Assembly (NCBI GenBank): GCA_000818945.1
Contig: KN805420.1
Coordinates: 20,033-84,032 of the forward strand
Reading direction: 5' to 3'
DNA length: 64,000 bases
From: Schizochytrium sp. CCTCC M209059
Lineage: Eukaryota; Sar; Bigyra; Thraustochytrida; Thraustochytriidae
The notes under the pieces were generated by a model. The model saw only the letters and a list, made by a program, of their open reading frames with translations, was not told where the DNA came from and ran no database searches. Both the position numbers and the translations under genes were made by a program. The number at the start of each line of letters is the position of its first letter. Position 1 is the first letter of the stretch. Of this stretch, positions 21,494 to 30,932 are shown one piece after another.

Positions 21494-23483
21494 ACAGTCA
21501 ACGAGACCATAAATCGGTAATTATAAAGCAATGGAGGGAGCTGCACAGGGCCGGGGGAAGGGGCGTTGTTGGCGGGCCTCTGTGCTAATTGTCGAGCCCA
21601 ACTCGTATTTGGATAATAGTTGATTGTAACCATTATTAGAGTTTTTACTATATAACCTATAGGATCGACCATCTGTAATTGTTAGGACAGCTTCGAGCTG
21701 CTTTTCGAGTTCATCAACGTCGTAATCTTCTTCAAAAAGGTCATCATCATCATCACCATCATCGCTGTCAGTTTCAACACCATCTTCAATCGAGGATTCA
21801 CTACGAAACTCCTCTACGACACGATCGCGTGAGACGATAATCCTCTTCACCAAGTCTCGACCGGAGGGTTGCTCGAGTTTGATGAACTCGGCATCGAGTC
21901 TCTGCTTCACATCTTGAAGAGTGGTGTCCTTCGTGTATTGCCTTGCAATGTTTCCTTTCACGTAAGCCCAAATCAGTTCGATGGGCTGAAGATCCGAGTA
22001 GTGAGGTGGCGTGAAGAGGACACGATGCCCTGCCCTCTCTGCTGCCTCGATCACTTCCGGCAGCACCTTCTCCTTGATCCAGTTCTTCAGCAGAACTTTC
22101 AGCTGCGCAACTGTGCTCGTTGCGTCGTGCGGTATCTGATAACGATAAAGCGCTGCAATAACCTCCCGTTTCTTTAGCTTCGCGACGTCGGGTGCGGTTG
22201 GCGGCAGCGTCTTGTGGTAGCTCGCATTGTCCATCATGATCAGGGACGGCTCATGAAGGTTAGGCAGGAGCTGCGTCCGCCACCACAATGCAAAATTCGT
22301 CCCGTTGAAGTTCTTGTGGTAGTCTCCTTTGCTCGCGTCAGCTGCTTGCGGACAAAACGTCCAAATAGAGCCTGGCACGAGGCCAGCTTCACGATCTAGG
22401 TATTTTGGACTCGAATTCTGAATGGCAGCCAGAATACAATACCTACGTCCTTTGTGTTGAACGCGCGTCGTTGTGTCTTCCGCGTCCATTGGATCAAATA
22501 GACTTTTACCAAACCTATGGTAGTGTTGATGCACGTATGACTCATCAAGATAGACCTCCCTTAGCTGCAACTCAGGCGGAAGGGATCGATTCTGTAAGAG
22601 TCTGACGATGTAATCGTCGCGCAGAGCAATATGTTCGACCTTTAACGAAACCTTTCCCGGACGCTTCCCACGGCAGAAGCCCATCGCGACCAGATAGGAC
22701 TGTGTGGCCCGAAGAGCAGCACTGTAGTCTTTGGCGTCTATCACACCGCCTTCGTCATGGATAATTGAAAGCACCCCAGTCTCTACCAGGTAGTCTGTGA
22801 CGTGTCTGGCTGACACAGCCTCATGCCGCAGCCGCCTTTCGCGCACGAAGTCACGAATCTTGAAGAATACCTGCTTCGTCGTTGGAACACGTCTCGGCTT
22901 AGCCTCTCGATTGCCGCGATTCGAGACTGGTTGCAGACTGCGATCGCCAGTCTCACTGGTTCGAGAATCAGTCCAGCTCTTGATGAGAGGAGCGAGCGTG
23001 GACTTGGATATGCCCAGCATTGCGGCCACATTTGCCATCGCGTTAATCGGCCACTTGCGGCCTGTCTTTTTCTGCGAAGCCAACTGATCTTTTTGATACG
23101 CAAAATAAGCGTGTAGAGCCATGAAGCGCTCTTGAGACGTGAGCACCGGTCGTCCACGAGCTTTTCTGATGGCCTCAAGTTCTCCTTCGCAGCCCTCGAT
23201 GGTCGCCGTTACCCGGGTTTTGACGCTTTCATTTCGCGGGCGCCCTTGCTCTTGAGATGGTGATATCCGGCGACGCTTGGGGAACCCGCTCATCGTTTTA
23301 GCACACACCCCCTCTTCACCGCAAGTCTGCGTCGTATGCTCGCTGGCGTTGGTCGTAGCCGCGCGCTTCGTCGCGATCTGCACGCCGTCGACTTTTTCCA
23401 GTTCATCTTAAAAAGCGCCGCTTCTCGCGTGGACGGAAGGAAATATGAGAGGCTAATTACCGATTTATGGTCTCGTTGACTGT
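21494..23483. mobile_element. Tc1/mariner-like DNA transposon, 1990 bases with 30-base terminal inverted repeats
   Basis: Bases 21494-21523 (starting ACAGTCAACGAGACC) and 23454-23483 are exact inverted copies over 30 bases. They enclose a single transposase gene on the minus strand. The TA duplication expected for this superfamily is not visible at these limits (left flank ends GGTG, right flank begins GAAT). The true ends may lie a few bases further out, or the target duplication has decayed. Identical repeats and an intact gene suggest recent arrival. Confidence 0.88.
21521..23293 (-). CDS. DDE transposase, Tc1/mariner/IS630 superfamily, with unusual insertion
   Basis: About 590 residues from the ATG at 23293; the frame also stays open upstream to about 23383. 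An N-terminal helix-turn-helix-like region (about MLGISKSTLAPLI) binds DNA in this family. The catalytic core shows the three expected motifs: YLDESY (first Asp), MMDNASYH (second Asp) and YSDLQPIELIW (Glu). The second Asp and the Glu are separated by 83 residues rather than the usual 34-39. The extra segment (around KKREVIAALYRYQIP) has two helices that look SAP-like, which is inference. An Asp/Glu-rich tract follows the core. The stop codon lies inside the left inverted repeat. No frameshifts are seen, so it is potentially active. Confidence 0.88.
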   Translation of the reverse strand: MSGFPKRRRISPSQEQGRPRNESVKTRVTATIEGCEGELEAIRKARGRPVLTSQERFMALHAYFAYQKDQLASQKKTGRKWPINAMANVAAMLGISKSTLAPLIKSWTDSRTSETGDRSLQPVSNRGNREAKPRRVPTTKQVFFKIRDFVRERRLRHEAVSARHVTDYLVETGVLSIIHDEGGVIDAKDYSAALRATQSYLVAMGFCRGKRPGKVSLKVEHIALRDDYIVRLLQNRSLPPELQLREVYLDESYVHQHYHRFGKSLFDPMDAEDTTTRVQHKGRRYCILAAIQNSSPKYLDREAGLVPGSIWTFCPQAADASKGDYHKNFNGTNFALWWRTQLLPNLHEPSLIMMDNASYHKTLPPTAPDVAKLKKREVIAALYRYQIPHDATSTVAQLKVLLKNWIKEKVLPEVIEAAERAGHRVLFTPPHYSDLQPIELIWAYVKGNIARQYTKDTTLQDVKQRLDAEFIKLEQPSGRDLVKRIIVSRDRVVEEFRSESSIEDGVETDSDDGDDDDDLFEEDYDVDELEKQLEAVLTITDGRSYRLYSKNSNNGYNQLLSKYELGSTISTEARQQRPFPRPCAAPSIAL

Positions 23484-24502
23484 GAATGCCAGAATGCCTG
23501 ATCTTTCACACTTGGGCGGAGAGGGGAAAAGGAGGTATAGGATGGAAAGGTTCGAATAAATCCCCGGGATTCATAATTCTCCACTAACCAATCTTATCAG
23601 AATTTCTGCACGTGCACTGCTCCTGTTGCTGCTGGCGGGGGTGCAGGCTGACTGGGAGCAGGCCGTCCGACGAACGGACAGCTGCAAGCGGGGCGCGTGA
23701 CCAACCCGGAGCTCTGGCTCGCTGCGGCTTGGCTCCCCCTGCAAGTAGCAACGGCTGCTGCGAGGAAGCAGTTGCAGAGGTTTTGTCTGACGGCAAGCTT
23801 GGATACGAGAAGGTTGCAAGCATTGAATAGTGGTGCTGGTTGCAATCCTACCAGCTTGGCGACTAGCTGCTGCTGGTCACCATCGCATGTGCGACGTGAT
23901 ATTGAAAGTCGTTGTCGCTGTCAGTCACAAAATGTATACCTCCTTTTTGGTTTGGACGCACGCTCGGAGTTGACATGGACGCCGCACCTGGCGCACGCCC
24001 CATTTGTGAGGATTGCACTGGCGGAAGCGCACACGTCGGCTATTCTCTTTTATCAGTAAGTTGCAATGCACCTGAGCGAGGGAAATCCGTTTGATCAGTT
24101 CCTTCAAATTTTGAAAAGAAGAATTTCAGATCGAGAGTTGTTGTGCGCGTATTGAGTCTCCGTTGATGCCTTTGACTTATTTTAGTTAGAGTAGCGTGAC
24201 TATTACCAATATTTCTGTTACTAGGCCTAGTCGGAAAAACTGGCAAACTAATTAGGCAGATTAGTTTGGGACAGTGATTTTTTGGGTGTGTGCGCACATT
24301 GCATGCCGTCTAGTCAACGCAGACGGAAATCCTGGTAGTTCTTTTTTCCTGAGGCAAATTGCGTAGCTACCAAGACGCCTAAAGTACACCCCCGCTGATC
24401 GAGGTGCACGCATCCTTTTGAAAGTCAAAGCAAACTCGAAACAAGGCAAGCTCTTGACCGATAAATCGCAAGTAGCACAGAAGCGCAAGGGTTAAGTCGA
24501 AG
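23484..24502. promoter_or_regulatory. Intergenic region between transposon and second giant membrane protein gene
   Basis: About 1 kb without a supported gene. Several short frames overlap in all directions with no recognisable product. The last 200 bases should contain the promoter of the gene at 24503. I cannot identify a specific element. Confidence 0.35.
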
Positions 24503-27500
24503 ATGAGATCGAATGCGAGCGCCCTTGCGGCGCTCGTGCTGGTCGCTGGTGTTGTGAGACTCAATGGTTTTACAATGCAGAAAGTTGCAGACCGAGTGAG
24601 TATGATGGACAGGTTTCCGGGGTGCGTCATCCTTGGTCACCCTGGATATGGCACTCCAGAAGTGGTTGAAACTGAGGAAATCCGGGGTCTCAGCGCAGTA
24701 GAATGCCGCGCAAAGTGTCTTGAGCGCTGGAAGACGTCGTCCTATCGTGGTATTTGGGTCACAGGGTCTTCGTTGGAACCCGACTACAGCGCAACCTTTC
24801 GCCATGAAACTTGCTATCTTACCGAGCGGAAGTACGAGGATGTCGGACAAACCTGCACGATGTATAGTGACACTGGAGATCTTGGAGAGTTCGAACAGAA
24901 TCATATTGCTTACTGGAGAGTGTACCCTTGCTACAGCGGAAGTCTTCACGACGGAAATATCGACAGCAGTGGGAACTACCCAGCTTTCGCGAGCGTCTCC
25001 TTTCAAGATTCTACCTACGAGCAGGACTTTTCTTCCTCACGAATCAGGAGAGATCTTCCTGACCGAATCGACGTGAGCATCCGGAACGACGGGCCTTACA
25101 TTTGTAGATGGGCGCATGACAATCAAGACAGTACCGAGGCTGATGTCTCTGACTATGAGCCATGCCTGAGCTGGAAATACGAAAATCCCAACGGCATCGA
25201 CATTTGCACGCTTTACGCTGCCCCGCCTTACGAGAGGCCTTTTTATCCTCCAACGAATACGTTTCCTTTCAGGGTCTCTGGGCTGATGTATTGCAACAAA
25301 GACTTTACCGATGACACCGCAATTCGAATGACCAGTCTGTATGACGAGCCGGGCTGCATGAAGCAGCATTACAATTGGGGAATCGATATGAACGGAGTAG
25401 AGGGTGTGAAGAACCCTCATGATTGCCGACGCAAGTGCCAGGAAGACAATAACTGTGTTTTGTTCGTTTTCAATGCAGGTGCACAACGCTGCTATCTTAA
25501 AACCGCGGAGGATTTTGAAAGCGAAACTTATAATAGCACTATGGACACTTACGCAGGCACAAAGGATTGCCATACCTGCTCCCCTGGCTACTACATCACC
25601 AACACTGAGCCTGCAAATGGGGTCGACAGTTGCGAACCGTGTCAAAGCGGCTACTATTGCGTCGACGGTGAAATGAACCTGTGTCAGGGTGGAAATTACT
25701 GCGGTGACCTTGCCACGGCTGTGCTCACGGCTCCGACCGATGAAAAGCAATGCGCTGAAGACGGCAGCGGTACCGGGTGCGAGCACGAGATCTGCCGGGA
25801 CTCCGCGCTCGGAAACTATCTCGGGTCACTGGACTACAATCCGGACCCTGAAAGCTTTGACTTCTCCAAATACGCGATTCCGACCATTGACGATGAGGAG
25901 GGTGGCTGGGATATGACCCAAGAGCTGACTGACGCTGAGCACATTCATGTCAAAGTCACGTTCGAGAACATGATCAGAAGGAACATCGTAAAGGAGTATA
26001 CCTTGACCATCCCAGGCAGCGGATTTAATGAGTACTGGACAAACCCCCCATTTAGCTGCAGTGAAGCTGGCGTCACGTCCAAGGTCTTTGCTTTGGAGGG
26101 CTTTTCCGTTGGCGATATCGTCACGGCTTGTCTGCGGCTGTATTGGACCAAAGATAGCAAGTTTTCCGAGTGGGATGACGTTAATACTGAATCGAGCACA
26201 CCGAAAGAGATTGCGCAAAACTGCGTTACGCGGACACTCAAGTTCCATGCTGGCGGGAACTTTTTCGTCTCGGACATTAGCGGTAATCCCAGAGCCAAGG
26301 GCGTGGTCATCTTTTTCAAAGTCGGCGAGGAAGGCGAGGAACAGTATGTGGTCACCGACGGCACCAGTCGAGTCTTTGGCGACCTCTTTGACAGCTCTTT
26401 GACAGCTCTCGATGATGATTCTACGGTGACCATTATCAATGCAAGTTTGCCCGACTCAGACACCGATATTAGACTGTGCCCAGACGATGAGGGAAGCGAG
26501 TGCTCGCTGGAGACGGCCCGAGACCTTGGCAATACGTACACGATTGAGCACCTCAAGACGCGCGAGATCCGACTCGTCGATATCAAGAGCCGCGCGCTTT
26601 CCGGAACCGTTCTGCAATCCTTTAACGATGGCAGCGACTCTTGCCAGGTCTCTGGCGTGACCGTGGAAGCCTTCAACGTCGATGCTGACAGCAGTGCAAG
26701 TGCCATCGCTACCAATCTAACTTCGGACGACGGCTCGTTCGTCCTGAACGTGCCAACCAACACCCAGGTCAGACTGGAGTTTACCCTGGATAATCACACT
26801 TTCGAGAGTAGCACCAACGCAGAGCTTTTGGACGAGGCCGGCGTAGAGGTGAACGACGCCATTGAGGGCATTGAGGTACAGGACACCACGATGCAAGACT
26901 TCAATCTTCGCGTTGCTGCTACCTTGTGCGACATTCCCGTCGGTCAAGTCTCTATCACGCTCTGGGTGAAAGCGTGTCCTTCCGTCGAGCTTATCATGGC
27001 CACGACGGACGTGGAGACGACGTTCTCCCTTCCTGCAGCCAACTACTCGTTCGAGCTCGCCTTTGCAGATGACACGGACGATGTTCTGTTGCAAAGCTTT
27101 GAGTACCAGTTTGCAGATGGAACGTCAGCCCGAGACGCGAACCTGAGCACGGCAAGTGTAGATGTGGAAATGCTTCATCAGCCTGTTCCCGAACTTTTGA
27201 TCTCTGTGAAGAGCGGCCAGCTGTACTTTGACGCGTGCGCGAACGATGAGCTCTTTGACGTGATTATTGAGGGAGGGAGCACGATCGAGTTTGAGATCGA
27301 GTCCCAGCAGTGGTTTGACGTGGGCGACGGAAGCCCGCAATTCTGCCCGATACTTCCAGACGGAACCACGGTCGAGATCACGAGCGAGCTTGCTCCCTCG
27401 GTTGACGTCGGTTGCGACGCAAACAATCCATGTGAGACGGCTTTTGTGATTGCCGAGATCAATGCACATAATCGATCTATGGTTTTCGCAAGTGTCGTTG

Positions 27501-30199
27501 CTGGCGAGCCGCAGGCCCCTCTGGACGACGGCGATACCCATGCGCTGAGCGACTTTTTCGTGCGCAACGTGGCGTTCCGAGTGCGCAACGAGGACCTTTG
27601 GGCCAGCACCACGGCAGGTCTCGACAGCACCCTGCGTGCGCTTGTTCTCGGAGACAAGACTCTGAGCGAGGACGCCACGATCGCCTTTGCTAGCGAGGAC
27701 TCGACTCCCTTGCAGTATCTCTACTCTCCGCCGGGAGGCGTCGGCTCATTTGCGTCGATGGAGTTCGAAGGCTCTTTCTCGATCGAGAAGACCAACGAGG
27801 TCATATTTGAAAATGAGGCTGGGGTGAACGCTGGGGTCAAAATTTCAGCCAGCGTTTCATCGTCGTTTGCCTCTGTTGAGGCTAGCAGAGGGTTAGAGAC
27901 TGAGGCGATCGCGACGTTTGTCAGCTCCTATGATAACAAGGCGATGGTGACGACGGAATCGCGCGTGTGGTCTCTGGAAACGTACAGCGACGCTCCGGGC
28001 CGCGACAGCGACCTCGTCATGTTCATGGGCAGCGTGGCCAAGTTTCTGGAGGCTGTGCATGTTTCGCTTGATCCGGACACCTGTCAGATCACCTCGACAA
28101 AAACCATCAATTGGGGCAACCAAGTGTCTTCTCTGGTCATTTACACGCGCAGTTCGTGCGAGAACTCGCTCGACCAGATCGAGAAGACTATCCAGAACGT
28201 GGACGAAACGTCAGACCTGGCTATCCAGGCCCAGCTCGAGCGCTCGCGCTGGCTCTCTCTCTTGCAGCACTGGGACGACGACTACCGGGCAGCTCTCAAC
28301 ACGCCTGCCAACATTCTTCAAGGCAGCAACGTTCTCTCGCTGAGCGGGGGAGCCTCGTATTCCATCACCAAGGCGGAATCGAGCGAGGTGCGCGCCGTGA
28401 CGGACTACACCTCGTACTCGGGCTCTCTTTCTCTCAGCCTGAGCACCAGCGTCACGGCAAGTGTGTCGGCCAATCTCTGGTTCGTCTCGGTTGGGGCCTC
28501 CACGGAGTACTCAGCGGGAGCTTCCTTCAAGACGACCGGCTCTGTGAAGCGCATTACGACCCATGGCCAGGATCTGTCTACGTCAATCAGCACGAGCGTC
28601 GAGGTCGACGACTCCAACGAGATTTGTCTCGAGTTCTTTCGTTCTCCGTTCAGCGGCACTTACGTGTATCGCGTGTGTGGAGGCCGGACCTCGTGTCCCC
28701 ACATCCCAGGCACTGACGCGCGCGAGGTCATCGCGCTCTCGTACGATGAAGAGCCTGCTGAGGAGCTGACGGAGGACACGGGCAGCTTTTCGTTCCTGAT
28801 CGACACGTCATCGATGACAGACAGCGACGAGGAGATCACGGTGTCCATCTCGGTCGACGCCCAGAGCATGACGGGACGAGTTGCGTACCGTGTCGGTGCC
28901 TCGAGTCTCAATCAGCCCGTCGAGGTCACGATGGACGCCCGCACGGTGCTCCCGGTGACTGTCTTTTACGAGCGACTCGATGAGCGCGTCCGCTCGACGA
29001 CAGTCACCATCAAGGTCGCCTCGGCCTGCGACGACGGGATCTCGCGCACGCTGCCCTTCGAGCTCAACTGGGCCTCGACTTGCCCCACGATCAGCTGGTC
29101 GGGTGATTTGGAGGAGCCCACCGCGACGTGGGCGCTGTCGTCGGTCTCGACGACGATGCCGGTTTCCTTTTCGCGCGGACCTGCCGCGAATGCCTTGGTG
29201 AGCTCGACAGTGACGCTGTGGGCGGCGCGGTACGACGGCAGCGCGACGGTTGGCGATTGGTTTCGCGTGGCAGTCTTTGCGTCTGGGTCCTCGTCTCTGA
29301 CGTTGAGCGCGGACCAGCTCGGCGCAGCGTCGGCGTCCAAGGGCTCGTTTCTCTTGGAGCTGCGTGCGGCGTGCGCCGAGGGCGAGCGCGCTGCGGGCTC
29401 GTCGCGATCCAGTCGGCGTCTCGGTGTCCTCGATACCACTGGACCTGCTCTTATGGCCTGGTCGCCCTCGAGCAAGGTGCGCGTGGCGGCAGCCTCGTTT
29501 CCTGTCGCCAACTTTCGCTTTGACGAGCCCGTGGACTGTGGGCACGCAGACCTCGAGGCGACCGTCACCGACGCGTCAGGAGTGTTCGTTGCGGAGACCA
29601 ACATTACGTGCTCGTCTCGGCTCTACGATTTGACCGTGGTGATGGAGACTGCCGACGCGGCCGCGGTAGCGCTGTGGAGCAACACGACCGCCACGCTCGA
29701 GCTTCGGGGCGTGCATGACCTCTATGGCAATGTCGCAGAGGTGATTACCGCAGACGGTGCTCGCCGTGTGCTCGCTGAAGGCAGCATGAGCAAGTCGTTT
29801 GTGATCCCCGAACTTCCGGAGCACAGTGGAGACACGACGACCCTGGCTAAGTGGGGCGTTCAGAGCATGGAGGAAAGGCAGCAAGTGGCCGCGGCCGTGT
29901 ACGCGCGCATCCTTCCAAGCGACCAGCCTGTTGCCTCGACATTCGTGGAAGACGACGATGAAAACACTGACGCGAGCGACGAGAGCTCGCCAATGCTCGC
30001 AATTGGGCTCGGCGTGGCGGCTGGAGCGGTTGTAGCGGCAGCTGCTGCCTTCGTGGTCCTTCGCCGCCGTCGCCGCACCAGGAGCAGCAGCCGCAGCGGA
30101 CGCCAGACCCCACAACGCTCCAGCGGTGATGCCACAACAGTGGGGACCGATGTCCATACCAAGGTCGAGGCCTCCAACCCGATTTACGCGGCAGCATAA
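24503..30199 (+). CDS. Giant secreted/single-pass membrane protein, paralogue of the 1408-7101 gene
   Basis: About 1898 residues, single exon, with an ATG start followed by a clear signal peptide (ALAALVLVAGVV). The layout matches its paralogue: Cys-rich PAN/apple-like segments (about residues 38-110 and 270-335), a GCC2/GCC3-like CxPGYY block (about 350-400), carboxypeptidase-regulatory-like beta segments, a long Ser/Thr/Val-rich beta region, and a terminal Ig-like segment with a FDEPVDCGH core. One transmembrane helix (about 1830-1853) precedes RRRRR and a 40-residue tail. The tail ends SNPIYAAA, which contains an NPxY-type sequence known in animals as an endocytic/PTB-binding signal; the paralogue has NPMH here. 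The gene stands divergent from its paralogue 17 kb away. Function is unknown. Surface recognition or adhesion is inferred. Confidence 0.88.
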   Translation: MRSNASALAALVLVAGVVRLNGFTMQKVADRVSMMDRFPGCVILGHPGYGTPEVVETEEIRGLSAVECRAKCLERWKTSSYRGIWVTGSSLEPDYSATFRHETCYLTERKYEDVGQTCTMYSDTGDLGEFEQNHIAYWRVYPCYSGSLHDGNIDSSGNYPAFASVSFQDSTYEQDFSSSRIRRDLPDRIDVSIRNDGPYICRWAHDNQDSTEADVSDYEPCLSWKYENPNGIDICTLYAAPPYERPFYPPTNTFPFRVSGLMYCNKDFTDDTAIRMTSLYDEPGCMKQHYNWGIDMNGVEGVKNPHDCRRKCQEDNNCVLFVFNAGAQRCYLKTAEDFESETYNSTMDTYAGTKDCHTCSPGYYITNTEPANGVDSCEPCQSGYYCVDGEMNLCQGGNYCGDLATAVLTAPTDEKQCAEDGSGTGCEHEICRDSALGNYLGSLDYNPDPESFDFSKYAIPTIDDEEGGWDMTQELTDAEHIHVKVTFENMIRRNIVKEYTLTIPGSGFNEYWTNPPFSCSEAGVTSKVFALEGFSVGDIVTACLRLYWTKDSKFSEWDDVNTESSTPKEIAQNCVTRTLKFHAGGNFFVSDISGNPRAKGVVIFFKVGEEGEEQYVVTDGTSRVFGDLFDSSLTALDDDSTVTIINASLPDSDTDIRLCPDDEGSECSLETARDLGNTYTIEHLKTREIRLVDIKSRALSGTVLQSFNDGSDSCQVSGVTVEAFNVDADSSASAIATNLTSDDGSFVLNVPTNTQVRLEFTLDNHTFESSTNAELLDEAGVEVNDAIEGIEVQDTTMQDFNLRVAATLCDIPVGQVSITLWVKACPSVELIMATTDVETTFSLPAANYSFELAFADDTDDVLLQSFEYQFADGTSARDANLSTASVDVEMLHQPVPELLISVKSGQLYFDACANDELFDVIIEGGSTIEFEIESQQWFDVGDGSPQFCPILPDGTTVEITSELAPSVDVGCDANNPCETAFVIAEINAHNRSMVFASVVAGEPQAPLDDGDTHALSDFFVRNVAFRVRNEDLWASTTAGLDSTLRALVLGDKTLSEDATIAFASEDSTPLQYLYSPPGGVGSFASMEFEGSFSIEKTNEVIFENEAGVNAGVKISASVSSSFASVEASRGLETEAIATFVSSYDNKAMVTTESRVWSLETYSDAPGRDSDLVMFMGSVAKFLEAVHVSLDPDTCQITSTKTINWGNQVSSLVIYTRSSCENSLDQIEKTIQNVDETSDLAIQAQLERSRWLSLLQHWDDDYRAALNTPANILQGSNVLSLSGGASYSITKAESSEVRAVTDYTSYSGSLSLSLSTSVTASVSANLWFVSVGASTEYSAGASFKTTGSVKRITTHGQDLSTSISTSVEVDDSNEICLEFFRSPFSGTYVYRVCGGRTSCPHIPGTDAREVIALSYDEEPAEELTEDTGSFSFLIDTSSMTDSDEEITVSISVDAQSMTGRVAYRVGASSLNQPVEVTMDARTVLPVTVFYERLDERVRSTTVTIKVASACDDGISRTLPFELNWASTCPTISWSGDLEEPTATWALSSVSTTMPVSFSRGPAANALVSSTVTLWAARYDGSATVGDWFRVAVFASGSSSLTLSADQLGAASASKGSFLLELRAACAEGERAAGSSRSSRRLGVLDTTGPALMAWSPSSKVRVAAASFPVANFRFDEPVDCGHADLEATVTDASGVFVAETNITCSSRLYDLTVVMETADAAAVALWSNTTATLELRGVHDLYGNVAEVITADGARRVLAEGSMSKSFVIPELPEHSGDTTTLAKWGVQSMEERQQVAAAVYARILPSDQPVASTFVEDDDENTDASDESSPMLAIGLGVAAGAVVAAAAAFVVLRRRRRTRSSSRSGRQTPQRSSGDATTVGTDVHTKVEASNPIYAAA

Positions 30200-30932
30200 A
30201 ACGGGTGTTTTCTCCTTCTCTTACAGGGCTGCCCCCAAACATCGCAGACACATCCATCAATCTACTTCTTCATTTTGTTTTTTTTAAATCTAAAGATAAA
30301 TTTGTTTTCGTTGGCCAGCCTGTTTGACCCGAGAGAAGGGTCAAGGGTGGATGCTTGCCACTGCTCCAAAGGATGTGCTCATCATCGCCACAGCCATCAT
30401 AAGTTTGACCCTTCATAGAGGGAAGTGCGTGTGCTCAACTCGCGGCTGGCCTATCGCTCTCGTCAAACCAATAATGCTCTCGCCGGAATACTTCTTCTGC
30501 TGCTGTCGAACTGGCCTCAATAACAAACTTGACCGCCCAAGCGACACGTCGCTGCTTAACAGCAAGAGGAATCATAATGCTGATCCCGCCGCCTTCACAC
30601 AGCAGAAAGGTCTGTCTCACCACCCCCTCCTGCTTTTTTCGTCTCACGCGAAGAACTTGACAGCACGTCAAATACATAAAGTTTTGTATTTACTAAACCA
30701 CCCCAGTGGTTTTACGAATACCGAACACCATGATAGGGTCATAATGTGGCAATTGCGGGGTGGCGGTAAATAAGGCTAGTATGGAGACGTGTGGTGGTGT
30801 GTGGTGAGCGGTGTGGTTGTGAGTTTTGTATGGGCATGACAGATGTGGGCACGATGTGTGGTGGGGTGGCGTAAAATCCGCCGAGTATTTTGGCCCCCTG
30901 TAGCACGCTTGAAATGGCCTTCAAGGACCGCA
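30200..30932. other. Intergenic stretch
   Basis: No supported gene. It contains an AT-rich segment right after the giant gene (about 30265-30310, possibly 3' UTR) and a GT-rich segment at about 30780-30870. The latter may mark the edge of the decayed transposase region that follows, but I find no inverted repeat. Confidence 0.4.
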
